Made by a program: the position numbers and the translations under genes | In this document: piece after piece, positions 12,560-22,489 of the stretch | Layout of the letters: each line of letters starts with the position of its first letter | Numbering within the stretch: the stretch's first letter is position 1 | Assembly (NCBI GenBank): GCA_038373865.1 | Contig: JAXGGA010001581.1 | Coordinates: forward strand, 62,001-126,000 | DNA: 64,000 nucleotides | Direction of reading: 5' to 3' | DNA from: Uloborus plumipes | Lineage: Eukaryota > Arthropoda > Arachnida > Araneae > Uloboridae | The notes under the pieces: generated by a model | Databases searched by the model: none | What the model was told of the DNA's origin: nothing | What the model saw: the letters and a program-made list of their open reading frames with translations, nothing else

Positions 12560-14660
12560 TGATGAGAGAAAGCGTTGAAAATCTGAATAAAGGAAGTAGA
12601 ATAAATGCCTTCCAAATTTCAAGTATCCTTAAATATAGAAAAAAAAAAAAAACAGCCGAAAATAAACCTTTTGAAAGGCTACTGAATTAAAAGCGTTTTT
12701 TTTTTTTTTTTTTTATTAAAAAATACATATTATTGCAATAAATGGATACCATTCTACATTTTCTCATAACGGTTGGCGAAGCGAAATAATCATTTGTTGT
12801 CAGTTAACATGATATCCCCAATTCCGCCAAGTTGTCACAAATACTGTGCAGCAACATAAGTCTTTGTCACAAAACAATCGGTTGTTTCCGTCAAACAGAT
12901 ATCATTAGCTTGAGATATTGACAACATCGAGTGCGGGAGAGGGGAAATTCTCTCTGATATTTTCCTGAAATTCGATACAAATTGTGGAAGAAGAGGAAAA
13001 TACTCTTCTCTTGTGTCTGCTTGATTTTTGATAAAATAGTACATGAAATTCTTCGATTTATGTGAAATCTTTAAAATAGATTTTTTTTTGAAGTTCATAC
13101 TTTTTGCATTTTAAGCCACATTACAACATTGTCATGTATATAAATGCATTTGCATTTCGTATTTTATTTGACAGTATTTCTAATCATTTTATGTAGTACT
13201 ACATTTTATGTAATACATGTCATGTAGTCTTTGTAAATATGGAATCATTTTCAAGTAATTATGATTTTTAGCACTAATTTTATAAATGTATTTATTTTTA
13301 AAGTTTTGCAATGTAACATAAATACAATAATTACATAAAACAAATAAATACAAATAAACAGAGGCATATTGATCAAATTAATTGATACATAATATTACAA
13401 CACTTAATTTTAGTTTTGATTCTTAAATGGAAATTAAGTTTTATAATGTCACATATCAATTAATATGAAAAATGTGTATGTTTTAAGTGTTTTGTTTTTT
13501 TTTCTTCTTTTTCAAAATTAATCCTTTCTTGTTTATACACTTTTAGTAAGACTGTGGTGTCTTGACAGGTACAGCGTTGATTTTGTAAGTAGAGAGTTTC
13601 GTTTTTGATACAAGCCTTATAGATATAAACCGTGTTCACTACCGGTAAATGGATCATGTTAAATACGTTATGGCCACAAAGTCCTCTAAGTTCACATTCC
13701 AAATCAGCCAGACTTTGTTCAAGTTCTGGTTTGGATCTAAATTATCAAAATGCTCATAAATGGTGCTTCCATCTATTGCATGCTGTTGGAGCTAAGTCGG
13801 ACTTCCACTGTTCTGGTGCTATTTGCAACAACGTACTTATCTGCCTTAAATCGCACTGTTTACAATGAGACGGGTGAATGAGATGTTTCAACAACAGCTA
13901 CTCTTTTAGTTGGTTAGCATTTGTTATCGTGTAAATCATCCTTTAAATCACTTGGAAATATTTGCCTTATTTATTTATCATGAAAAAGGTTCAAATTGTT
14001 ACTTCACATATTCCAAATGTTACTAATGATAAGAAAAGCATAACAAGATCATTAGAAAATGAAAAGCAGGATTTTTTTCTTTTAAATGCCACGGCTGTTG
14101 CGACACAGTAAGAAATGTCCATTTGTATAATTTGTAATTTAAAATGCATAAAACTTTAAACTGTTATACGAAACTCTAACGTTATCAAAACGTTTTTTGA
14201 ATCATTAAAGTTAGATTAAATATTATAAAATGTAAATGAATTCAGCATTTAGGGATTGCAATAAATCGATTTTAAAAGTTCAGATAAGATTAGTTGTTCT
14301 AAAGTAAAATGCAATTCGAAATTCCTTCTTCTCCTGTTGTGAAAACTTACTGAGATAATTAATCCCACAGGGTTATGTATGTTTTAAACTATAGTAGAGC
14401 AATAATTTTCTAAATTTGGCACTCAGTCAATTATTTTTGGATTATAAACATATTTTGAGAAGAACCTCTACTTAGTAGAATGTATGAAATACTTAACGTT
14501 TCAAAAATTCTTTGGATTCTCGATTTTATTCTCCGTATTTCATTCAAATCCCTAGAAACTTTGAAAAAAGGAATTTAATTAGGCGTCACAATTTTACAAA
14601 TGGTCCCAAGTATTTAACGTATTAAAATAAACCTCATGGTGTTTCATTGCTTTATTTAAT
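12560..14660. other. AT-rich spacer with unexplained small ORFs
   Basis: Contains a 25-nt A/T homopolymer zone (12640-12720) and three small open frames: 12835-13098 (-, 87 codons), 13460-13702 (-, 80 codons) and 13632-13868 (+, 78 codons). The sequence around 13550-13870 is less AT-rich than its surroundings. I recognise no domain in any frame and cannot decide between exon remnant, element remnant and chance. Confidence 0.4.
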
Positions 14661-14949
14661 ACTAGCGGTACCCGCACGGCTTTGCCCGTGGTATAAAATT
14701 AAAAGTTCATTTGTAAAATAATTGATATAGCAGAAATAATACTCTATTTTAGTTATTACTCAACTACAATTCCTTCAAAGTATGATATAAAAACTTGGTA
14801 TGGACCCTACACTACTTCCTTTTACGTGTAAATTTCTTAGTAGATGCCTTAAGTGCTAAAATAGTGCTTGAAGTGAGTAAGATAACAATTCAAACATTTG
14901 CATCCCTAGTTTGCCACGAAACAATGCAAAAAAATGTTTTACAATGATT

Positions 14950-15135
14950 AATCTCCTAAATATCGCCGATTTTAACATCATTCAGTAGATTTTTCGCAAA
15001 ATATCGCCAATAGCGCCAAATTGAACCCAAAAAAATTTTTTTTCGCTAAATTTATTGCCAACTTGGCGATATGTCGCCAAATTGGCGTCAAACACTTGGT
15101 GACCAAAAGCTTGGCGAGATATCGCCAAGTGGTCG
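14950..15135. repeat. Cluster of GGCGA/TCGCC palindromes
   Basis: At least five occurrences of TTGGCGA or its complement TCGCCAA occur within 190 bp. Two form near-perfect palindromes: ACTTGGCGATATGTCGCCAA at 15061-15080 and CTTGGCGAGATATCGCCAAG at 15110-15129. The cluster lies in the part of H2 absent from H1. It looks like an inserted element rich in hairpins or protein-binding repeats. Confidence 0.6.
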
Positions 15136-15590
15136 CGCCAATTCATATCACTTTGGTCTGCATTGAAAGCCCTGATTACCCCATAAAAGGGGTAAATCAC
15201 CCCCTTGGGGACATTCGAATGCAACCCCAAAGATAGGTGCACAAAAATAAGCCAAAAGAAAAAATAAGAAAAATTTTGTTGCTCACAGAAACCAACAGAA
15301 ATCTTACCAAAGTTTAAAAGAAGAAGAAAGTTTTCTTTCCTAACTTCAAAAACAAAATAATACATTTTCCGAAATGAAACACTTTAAAAAGAACATTGCA
15401 ATGTCGCAATTTATACGATATTTGGTTAATCTTTGTGCTTTGGGTACCCCTTTCTCGCTAAATGGGCGATAGACGCGCCTACTACTGTTTCCAAACGTTG
15501 CCAAAATCAATATTGCTGAAATGCGAAATCTATGAAAATGAAGAAAAAAAAAACCCGCCAAATCTTTTAATTAAGTCATTAGTATATTGG

Positions 15591-15865
15591 CCGGCCACCT
15601 TGTCTAGTGGTCAGAGTAGTCTGCCATGGATGGTGTGGCCCCGGGTTTGAGTCCCGGTTTGGGCATGGATGTGCTTTCTCTCTATCGTTCTTGTCCTTTC
15701 TTTGTATGAATGTGTTGTTGTGTGAAAGGTTGCCTACCCTATAAACGGGTACCTATGGCATGCGTGTACTGTGGAAGTCGGACTTCACACCAAATAACGG
15801 TACAGTTGGAAAAGTGAAGCAGCGCACCCCAAAATTGCCAGCCTGGCTGGCACACGACAAAAAAA
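15591..15865 (+). mobile_element. tRNA-derived SINE with target-site duplication
   Basis: Identical 11-bp duplications TAGTATATTGG flank the element (15580-15590 and 15866-15876). The head is tRNA-like: box A TGTCTAGTGGT at 15601-15611 and box B GGGTTTGAGTCCC at 15643-15655. The remaining 210 bp are a tRNA-unrelated body, ending in a short A-run (CGACAAAAAA). These are the hallmarks of a RNA polymerase III-transcribed SINE mobilised by a LINE. It is nested in H2, so it inserted after H2. Confidence 0.88.
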
Positions 15866-15880
15866 TAGTATATTGGAAGG

Positions 15881-15965
15881 AGGGTTGCCAGAAAAATACT
15901 ACGTTCCTTATTTGGGCCGAAAAAATACTACTGTAGTATCAAAAATACTACGTCTGGCAACGCTG
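15881..15965. repeat. Short imperfect inverted/direct repeat with AAAAATACTAC motif
   Basis: AAAAATACTAC occurs three times, and the segment is bracketed by GTTGCCAG at the left and its complement CTGGCAAC at the right. This gives an 80-bp stem-loop next to the SINE. It could be a tiny TIR element. Confidence 0.45.
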
Positions 15966-16428
15966 GAAAAAGAACCAAACAAAAATAAGTATGAACACGT
16001 AATCATGGTAACAACATGAAAAGTTGATTTCCGTTGATAAAATAATTCATTTCATCTCTCTTTTCAAACAAATTTTATTCTCGAGCTCAACCATTTTAGA
16101 ATCGTTTGGCTTGCTTTACTGAAGGTAAGCCTTGAATGCCGGGATTCTAAAAACAATTGTTACAGCTCTCCTGATGATCGTAGAAACTTCGAAAAAACTT
16201 CATTTTGTGCAAAAAATTTCAAGCTTTCGAATGACACAGGACTTGAAAATGTGTATGAAATATTTCTTCCCTATTTTATCGAATTGCTGCTAAGAATTCG
16301 AATAGAAAAACAACGAAGTAAAATTTTCGAAAAATCGCTTCGAGGTGCAAAACTACATGCTACAAACTTATTTTGTGTAAGTGGCATGAAAATCGACAGA
16401 ACGGTTTTGGCGCTACGCGCGTAACAGA

Positions 16429-16461
16429 CAGAAAGAAAGAAAGAAAGAAAGAAAGAAGGAA
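16429..16461. repeat. (GAAA)n microsatellite in the H2 5' end
   Basis: Eight GAAA units lie at the same place where H1 has a GTCT tract, just inside the Helitron-like 5' terminus. Confidence 0.85.
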
Positions 16462-16737
16462 ATACAGACCCACCTTCAGCTTTATTATTAGTAGAGAAAA
16501 AAATAGGTTTGAAAGACATTAGAACAATATACCAGAGTTGAACCATGTAGAAATAAAAAAGAAAACATATCTGTTAAAATGTTGCTATTAAACCTAACAT
16601 TTTCCTTGCAATTTCTAGAATTTAGATTGAAAGTTTGCCAACTTGTAATGTGCCTTAACTATTACCTAAATGGATATACCTATATATAAATTGTGTTACA
16701 AAACATCTAGAAGAATGCAACTCATAAATGAATCTTA

Positions 16738-17092
16738 CGCTGCAAAAAATAAGTTGTTGTTTTTACAGTATAACACTGATAGCACATGTTTCAGTTTAAA
16801 ACTGTAAACGCGCAGTAATAAACTATAAAACTCGCTATTTTGCAGTTTATTACTGTAAAATTAGGTATTTTACATTTTTTACCATAAAATTAGCTGTATC
16901 ATACTGTAAAAACAACAGTAAAAAACTTTCAGCACAGGTTCCATTTTAAAACAGTAAATTGCACAGTAATGAACTGCAAAACTAGCAATTTTACAGTTTA
17001 CTACTTGAAAATTAGCAATTTTACATTAGCTGATAAATTAGCTGTAAAATTAGCTGTGTTGTGAGTAAAAGCAACATTTATTTTTTACAGTG
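16738..17092. mobile_element. TA-type MITE, ACTGTAAAA family, copy 3
   Basis: Flanked by TA on both sides (16736-16737 and 17093-17094). The left end CGCTGCAAAAAATAAGTTG matches the reverse complement of the right end CACTGTAAAAAATAAATG. The interior carries the shared ACAGTTTATTACTG and GCAATTTTACAG palindromes. It has no ORF. The TA duplication is typical of Tc1/mariner-type MITEs. Confidence 0.82.
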
Positions 17093-17094
17093 TA

Positions 17095-18105
17095 TGAGTA
17101 ACCTTATGCTTGAAAATAAAAACCCGTTAAAAACTGGTTATTTTGCATTAGTAGACCTGATGGAGAGTGAAGAAGCTGGAGTAAATGTAAGAACCCTATT
17201 ATATTTCATAAAATTTTTTTTTTCATAATTAATGATGTCGGTTTCACAATTATTTGGAAGCGTGCTGAACTCTTAGAATATCTTCAAAATATATGTTAAC
17301 TAGTCTTTACTAACCAACAATTTCGTTTCAAAAAATACTACAAACTGCTTAGTCGTTTCAACAACATCGTATCATATAAAAAGTGATTTTTAAAGAGAGC
17401 ATTTTTAAAGTTTAAAAGTAACATGTCATTTAGTAAAACTATATCTAAAGCCACTGATTAAAAAAAAATCATACGTTGTCTTTTTCAAGAAATTTTGATT
17501 TTTTTATTTTTCATTCCGCGAAGAAGTGTAAAAAGTAAGTTTTAAATGGACGCGTTTTATTTTTGATGTTCATGCATTAAATTTCATAGATATATTAAAA
17601 TATTTCAAAATGTGTCGTTTTGTAGCTGTTGTATTCCTTATAATATTTACAAAAAAGTAAATGGTCTGTTCCTGATTAAAAACAAAATAATTATGAAAAA
17701 TGCTCTTTTTTGTGTGTAATACTGTTTTTGGAATAAGTATACTATCTTTTACAACACTACAGTAATGTTTCCTGTCCAACGTCTCAAACACAGCTAAGAG
17801 GTGACACCCCTAAATAGAAGAAATATTTGAAACATTTGCAAATAAAATCAGTAATATATTTGAAAATGCAAAAACGACACTTTTGCTCTCTAAAGGCAAA
17901 TTATTGAGTTATAGAAATGTATGTATTTCAGAGATATGACACTCATTCATGGAAGTTTAAAAACGGGCATAACTCAAAATTTTGGAGATTTGACGCTCTT
18001 GAAAGGAGTGAGTGAAGTGTTGTGCTCCCTTACCCTAAATGTTCCTATCCGAAAGGTGGATTAAAACGCGATTTTTTTTTCTTCGAAAACGCATTAAAAT
18101 ATGTA
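17095..18105. other. AT-rich spacer
   Basis: No supported element. A 73-codon minus-strand frame at 17570-17791 has no motif. Confidence 0.5.
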
Positions 18106-18107
18106 TA

Positions 18108-18490
18108 CGCTGTAAAAATGAATGTTGTTTTTACAGTAAAATACAGCTAATTTAATAGTAATAAACTGTAAAAAATGCTAATTTTAGTTATAAACTGCAA
18201 AAAAAAAAAATGCTAATTTTACAGTAATAAACAGTAAAATTGCTAATTTACAGTTTATGACCCTTAAATTTTATTTTTGAACTGGAACTTCTGCTGTCAG
18301 TATTATGCTGTTGTTTTTTACAGCATAATACTGATGAATTTTACGGCAATGAACTGTAAAATTTCTTACTTTACAGTAAGAAACTAAAATTGCTTGTTTT
18401 ACAGTTTATTGTTGTCCATTTTACAATTTTAAATTGGAACCTCGGTTTACAGAATTATACTGTAAAAACAACAGTTCATTTTTTGCTGTG
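18108..18490. mobile_element. TA-type MITE, ACTGTAAAA family, copy 4
   Basis: Flanked by TA (18106-18107 and 18491-18492). The left end CGCTGTAAAAATGAATGTTG pairs with the right end, whose reverse complement is CACAGCAAAAAATGAACTG. It shares CAGCTAATTT, TGCTAATTTTACAG and CTGCTGTCAG with the other copies. Confidence 0.82.
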
Positions 18491-18494
18491 TATA

Positions 18495-19120
18495 TATATT
18501 TGGATTCTAAAAATTGTCAAATGGGAAATGGAAATATTCATAGCTTTTTTTTTTCATTATTATGTGTGAAGTATATTTTATCTTTTCGTGACATCTGAGA
18601 CAAAAAACGTAATATGTAATGCTCATATACAGTGAAAATCTCAAAAATCGTGACATCAAATATATTTTTCCTGCTTTTCAAGACTTCGTCAAAACTTGGT
18701 GAAGGGTGTAACATATGTGTGCCAAGGAACATACGATGCAAGTTATAACAACATATGTTTCTGCCACCCTGTCAACTGTCATGGAATACAATACGAATCA
18801 TCCTGCGTTGTGAAATATTTCAGACACATTTGTTGAAAAAGTAAAACACGCTTCAGTTATTGCTCTGGTATAGGGATGAAAATCTTTCCCTTGAGCGACA
18901 AAGCTATCCTGCTTAAATGTTTGTTTTTGAAGTTGGAACAAAATTATTGAAATTAAGCAAATACTTTTTTTTTGCTGGAAATTAACTATCATGTAAATGT
19001 GTGTAAAACTATAATTGTGTAAAGTTTAAGTTTTAATCTAAATTCATTGTAAGAATACAGTTTGAACTACTTTTTAGAATTTAAAAAACAGATATAAACA
19101 TTACATTACATTAGTTTGTG
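18495..19120. other. AT-rich spacer
   Basis: Two short minus-strand frames (64 and 67 codons) without recognisable features. Nothing else noted. Confidence 0.5.
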
Positions 19121-19260
<140 letters not shown>

Positions 19261-19464
19261 GAAGAGGCAAACGGATGAAGGTGATAAGTTTTTTTTTTGA
19301 AAGCTTTTTCTAGAAATTAAAAAAAAAATGTCGCATATCACCTCTATTTACTTGCCTCTTCAATTGTGTTTGTGAGTTAACACAATTGAACACACATTGA
19401 TTTGAATTTGTAAATCGACCAAATTCAAGTGTCACATATCACCTTTATTCACTTACCCCTTCAT
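19261..19464. mobile_element. 204-bp TIR element in a TA array
   Basis: The left end is GAAGAGGCAAACGGATGAAG GTGATA. The right end, reverse-complemented, is GAAGGGGTAAGTGAATAAAG GTGATA. A third copy of the same unit lies internally at 19339-19363. A perfect inverted repeat (CAATTGTG.TTTG..CACAATTG) sits between. TA repeats abut both ends. This is a MITE with an extra internal copy of its terminal repeat, superfamily unknown. Confidence 0.65.
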
Positions 19465-19469
19465 ATATA

Positions 19470-20330
19470 TGTATAAAAGAAAAAAAATGAACAAACAATA
19501 TAATTTCCTATGATATTTCTTCTTTATTTATTTTACTTTTCATGAATTTTTACTTTGTATTTTAATACTAGTTTTAAAATCACACATTTTATAACTTAAA
19601 TGCATATGCCTCATTTAAAATTTAGAAATTATTTTGCGATCATATTTGCCATTATTAGACTGCTGACAGAAATCTAACAACACGAAATCCCGCATTGCAC
19701 ATTACATTGATGAATCGTTGGATTGAGGGTTGATTAATTTCGATTCCCGTGAGCAATAGAATAATGCTTTCTGTGATTTCAATTTGTCCAACTAAAATTA
19801 GCCGATTGGTTTTCGCATATTAACGGAAATGTGAGATTAAATTTTAATCACAATGAATAAATATCCAATTGTGCAAGAAGAGTTAAATTTGTAGCGGAGT
19901 CCTCTTTCGTAAAGTTATAGTATATTATTTGTCAAAAGTATACATTATGCTAATTCATTCATAAAAAATACATTCAGTTGTTCTAAATTTAAAAAGTAAT
20001 GTTATGCAAAATATTACACATTTTCTCACAAAATTTAGAATTTGCACCTTCTCAGTTATTTATAGAATTACAGTTAAACTATCAACATGCTGCTGCAGAG
20101 AAACTATCAGTGGATTTATAATTAAAATAGGATATCTAAATAATCTTCCTAAAACTAGGAAATATTTACTAAGCTTAAATAATAATTTTAATTAGTAAAT
20201 AGTTTACTTACTTTAATACAAAAGATCTTATCAGGAGACGTTCTGTTACTCAGCACAAATCTTATTCAAATATTTTGAGGAATAATCTTACTATTTGTGC
20301 AACACACACATACACACAAACACATTTATA
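19470..20330. other. AT-rich spacer
   Basis: No supported features apart from a short CA-rich run near 20300. Confidence 0.5.
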
Positions 20331-20332
20331 AA

Positions 20333-20372
20333 TACAGTCGTACCTTGTTAATTCGAACAGGCTTAAAGCGAA
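20333..20372. mobile_element. Isolated pogo/Tigger-like terminal repeat
   Basis: The sequence CAGTCGTACCTTGTTAATTC GAA resembles the terminal repeats of Tc1/mariner-superfamily pogo-like elements (CAGTNRAACCTCGATAATTCG type, from memory of that family). I found no matching inverted end nearby, so this is at most a solo end or truncated element. Confidence 0.3.
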
Positions 20373-21060
20373 TTACACTAAAAAAACTGTATTTTTGATC
20401 CCCGCCATTCTATTAGTTGTTAGCGTATTGTAGCTAAATAGAGTCAGTTTCTGTATAAACATATAGGGAAATTATATGCAATTTATAATTTAAAGTTTGG
20501 GACTACGTTTTAAGAAATAATGCATTTTCAAAACTACAGCATTCTAAAATTTGTAAGCAGCCGCTTAAATTATTTAATTGTTTTCTATCAAATTGTTACG
20601 CATACTTCAAAAAAGTTTTGTTGGTAAAAGGTTTGGACAGGGGGAGGGGACACGTTTTTTCCCTTTGATTTATGTTTTACACTCCTAAATACCGTAATAC
20701 TCAGTAGGGGAGACCGGAGTAGGTGTTCTCGCGGGGCACGTTTTCGATTTGACTTTAACTCGTTAGCGAGAAGGTAGAGCGAAGCACCAGCCAGACTATT
20801 TGAAAGGCAGCTCCACTAGACGACAACTACGAGAGTTGGATGGCTGTTTACATCGCTGCTTAACGTTAGTTTCACTTGTTTTTATACAGGTAAGTAAATT
20901 TTGATGACCTCATTTAAATTAAAAACAAACATGTGCATGGTAAGTTAAGTTTTTGTCTGTTGTAATATTTTGAAAGAGCACATTTAGGAGCTACCAGTCA
21001 AGTGATAGTTTGTCCATAAAATTATTTTTTGACCGTCTGCGTGAAGCTAAAAGAAAAGCA

Positions 21061-21103
21061 TGGCGACGGGGTACGTTTTTGCATCAAAAACGTGCCCCGT
21101 CGC
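21061..21103. repeat. Perfect-arm hairpin carrying the element's terminal motif
   Basis: The arms GCGACGGGGTACGTTTTTG and CAAAAACGTGCCCCGTCGC pair with a single G-T mismatch around a 4-base loop. The CGGGGYACGTTTT core is the same as the terminal repeat of the surrounding pogo-like element, and a further CCCCG copy follows at 21116-21120. Confidence 0.75.
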
Positions 21104-21238
21104 ATCGAAAATATACCCCGCTCCCTTCGATCGCTACTAACTATCGATGTTTATTATATTATTTTCTCTTTAATGAAACATTAATAGTTAAATACACATG
21201 AAAAGGTAAACTTCTTATTTGACGAATATTTTTAAACA

Positions 21239-21263
21239 AAAAAAAAAAAAAAAAAAAAAAAAC
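21239..21263. repeat. Poly-A tract
   Basis: A run of about 24 A inside the pogo-like element. Confidence 0.9.
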
Positions 21264-21425
21264 AGACAAAAAATAAATCACAATCTCAATCATTCATGAG
21301 AGATACATGTTAAAACAAAATAGGCTTGCTGTGTTTATAAAAATAGCATTAAGCTGATATATTCACAAAATGAATTGATTATTATAATTTGCTATTAATA
21401 TGTGTGTTGGGTTTTCAGCTTTGTT

Positions 21426-22260
21426 ATAGTACGACACTACAAAAAGAAGTTTGAAAGAGGCAAGTACACCATAGAGACTATGGTAGAAGCTGTCAACAAA
21501 GTAAAAGAAGGAAGAAGTATACAAAATGTAGCTGCAGAGTTTGGATTGCGCGACAGGACTTTGGCAAATTATTGTAGAAAGTTAACCTCTGAAAAGGTAA
21601 CTGAAACTCCTAGACAGGTCTGTGCTCCAGCCTCCTTTAGTTAATGTCTGGCTTCAGGGTGTCAGGGATCTTTTCATTGAACCCAAATGTGCTTACAGAT
21701 GCCGACTACATGCCAGCCTACTTCACAAACAGAACTTCCGCATTGCATGCACAGGCGTACAGACCTATAGCAGGGAAGCACGAAGAGGCTGATACTCAAG
21801 TACTAACACAGCAAAACGAATGCTGTCACACCCCAGAAAAAGTGAGACCTCTAGAAAAAGTAGGCACGAGAAAACAGACTGGCAAAGGAAGAAAGAAGAT
21901 ATAGTCGGCCATTTTGATCGACACTCCAGTCAAAGAGCAGCTTAAACTAGAGAAGCAACAATCTGAGCAGGGAAAACTAATGAAAAATGAGAATGAACAG
22001 AAATAAAAGAAAAATGTAAAAAAGAGTTTATTTAAGAGACAAATAGAAAAACCAGAACACGCCCGAAGAAAATGAAGAATCTAGTGATGAAGAGGAAGAA
22101 GACTGTGTTTGCATTTACTGCTTAGAATTGTACAGTAAATCTAAGGCTAAAGAGATATGGATAAACTGCATTCGTTGCAAAAGATAGGCCCACGAGTTTT
22201 ACATCGAAGGAAACCGTATATTCTTTGTATGCATTACTTGTGACAGTGACGATGACGGTT
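21426..22260 (+). pseudogene. pogo-like transposase remnant lacking its DDE domain
   Basis: The first piece (21426-21640) encodes VRHYKKKFERGKYT followed by a Psq/CENP-B-type helix-turn-helix (TMVEAVNKVKEGRSIQNVAA). This is the usual N-terminus of pogo/jerky-like transposases. The expected initiator methionine codon is ATA, so the start is lost. The frame then ends, and a second frame (21644-21904) encodes SGIFSLNPNVLTDADYMP, TPEKVRPLEK and a basic GKGRKK tail. Those match the region downstream of the catalytic domain in this family. Beyond a stop, residues CIYC...CIRC...C..C (22100-22255) resemble the C-terminal zinc-finger segment. Roughly 300 residues containing the CENP-B HTH and DDE triad are missing. 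This is a dead, internally deleted copy. Confidence 0.7.
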
Positions 22261-22489
22261 AGTGTTTTTAATAGTCCTACACGTATTAAAATTATTAAGT
22301 AGCTAAGTTGGTGATGAGTTTTTTTAAATGTATATTTACTGAAAATCAATAAATAACCCATTTGAAAAAGTTTTTTTTAATTTCCTAAATTATATTGATA
22401 TAAGTGCATGCGAAAACTTGTCCCTGTCTATTCATAGGGTATACGAAAACTAGCCCCGATCACGGAGCACATTTTCTCACTTGACATAA

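Larger units (their letters stand above)
14662..16497 (-). mobile_element. Helitron-like non-autonomous element H2
   Basis: Read on the minus strand, it starts TCTCTACTAATAATAAAGC with a TTTC-rich tract and ends with the same double hairpin and CTAG as H1, followed by host T. Homology to H1 includes the CGGTCGATTTTCAT-type segment near the 5' end, the 250 bp around 16017-16270, the block at 15281-15350 and the last 140 bp. Two insertions distinguish it: the SINE at 15591-15865 and about 420 bp at roughly 14820-15240 that H1 lacks. There are no Helitron proteins. The 127-codon frame at 14982-15365 (-) spans that insertion and its GGCGA palindromes, so I do not call it a gene. Confidence 0.8.
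20702..22488 (+). mobile_element. pogo-like DNA transposon, internally deleted
   Basis: The left end starts CAGTAGGGGAGACCGG and contains CGGGGCACGTTTTCG 30 bp in. Near the right end, the complement of 22440-22458 reads CGGGGCTAGTTTTCG at about the same distance from the presumed terminus. It encloses broken transposase pieces (21426-22260). A strong hairpin at 21061-21103 repeats the CGGGGYACGTTTT motif in both orientations. The right boundary is approximate because the outermost bases have diverged. Confidence 0.6.

Noticed and set aside
14982..15365. 127-codon minus-strand ORF in H2
   Set aside because: Its second half is a translation of the GGCGA palindromes, and the H1 homologue has no such frame.
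15591..15665. A functional tRNA gene
   Set aside because: Box A and B are present, but the acceptor and anticodon stems do not form a proper cloverleaf. The segment continues into a SINE body with target duplications.
11470..18490. CRISPR-like array of short palindromic repeats
   Set aside because: The repeats are irregularly spaced parts of TA-flanked MITEs in a eukaryotic AT-rich context. There are no uniform spacers or cas genes.
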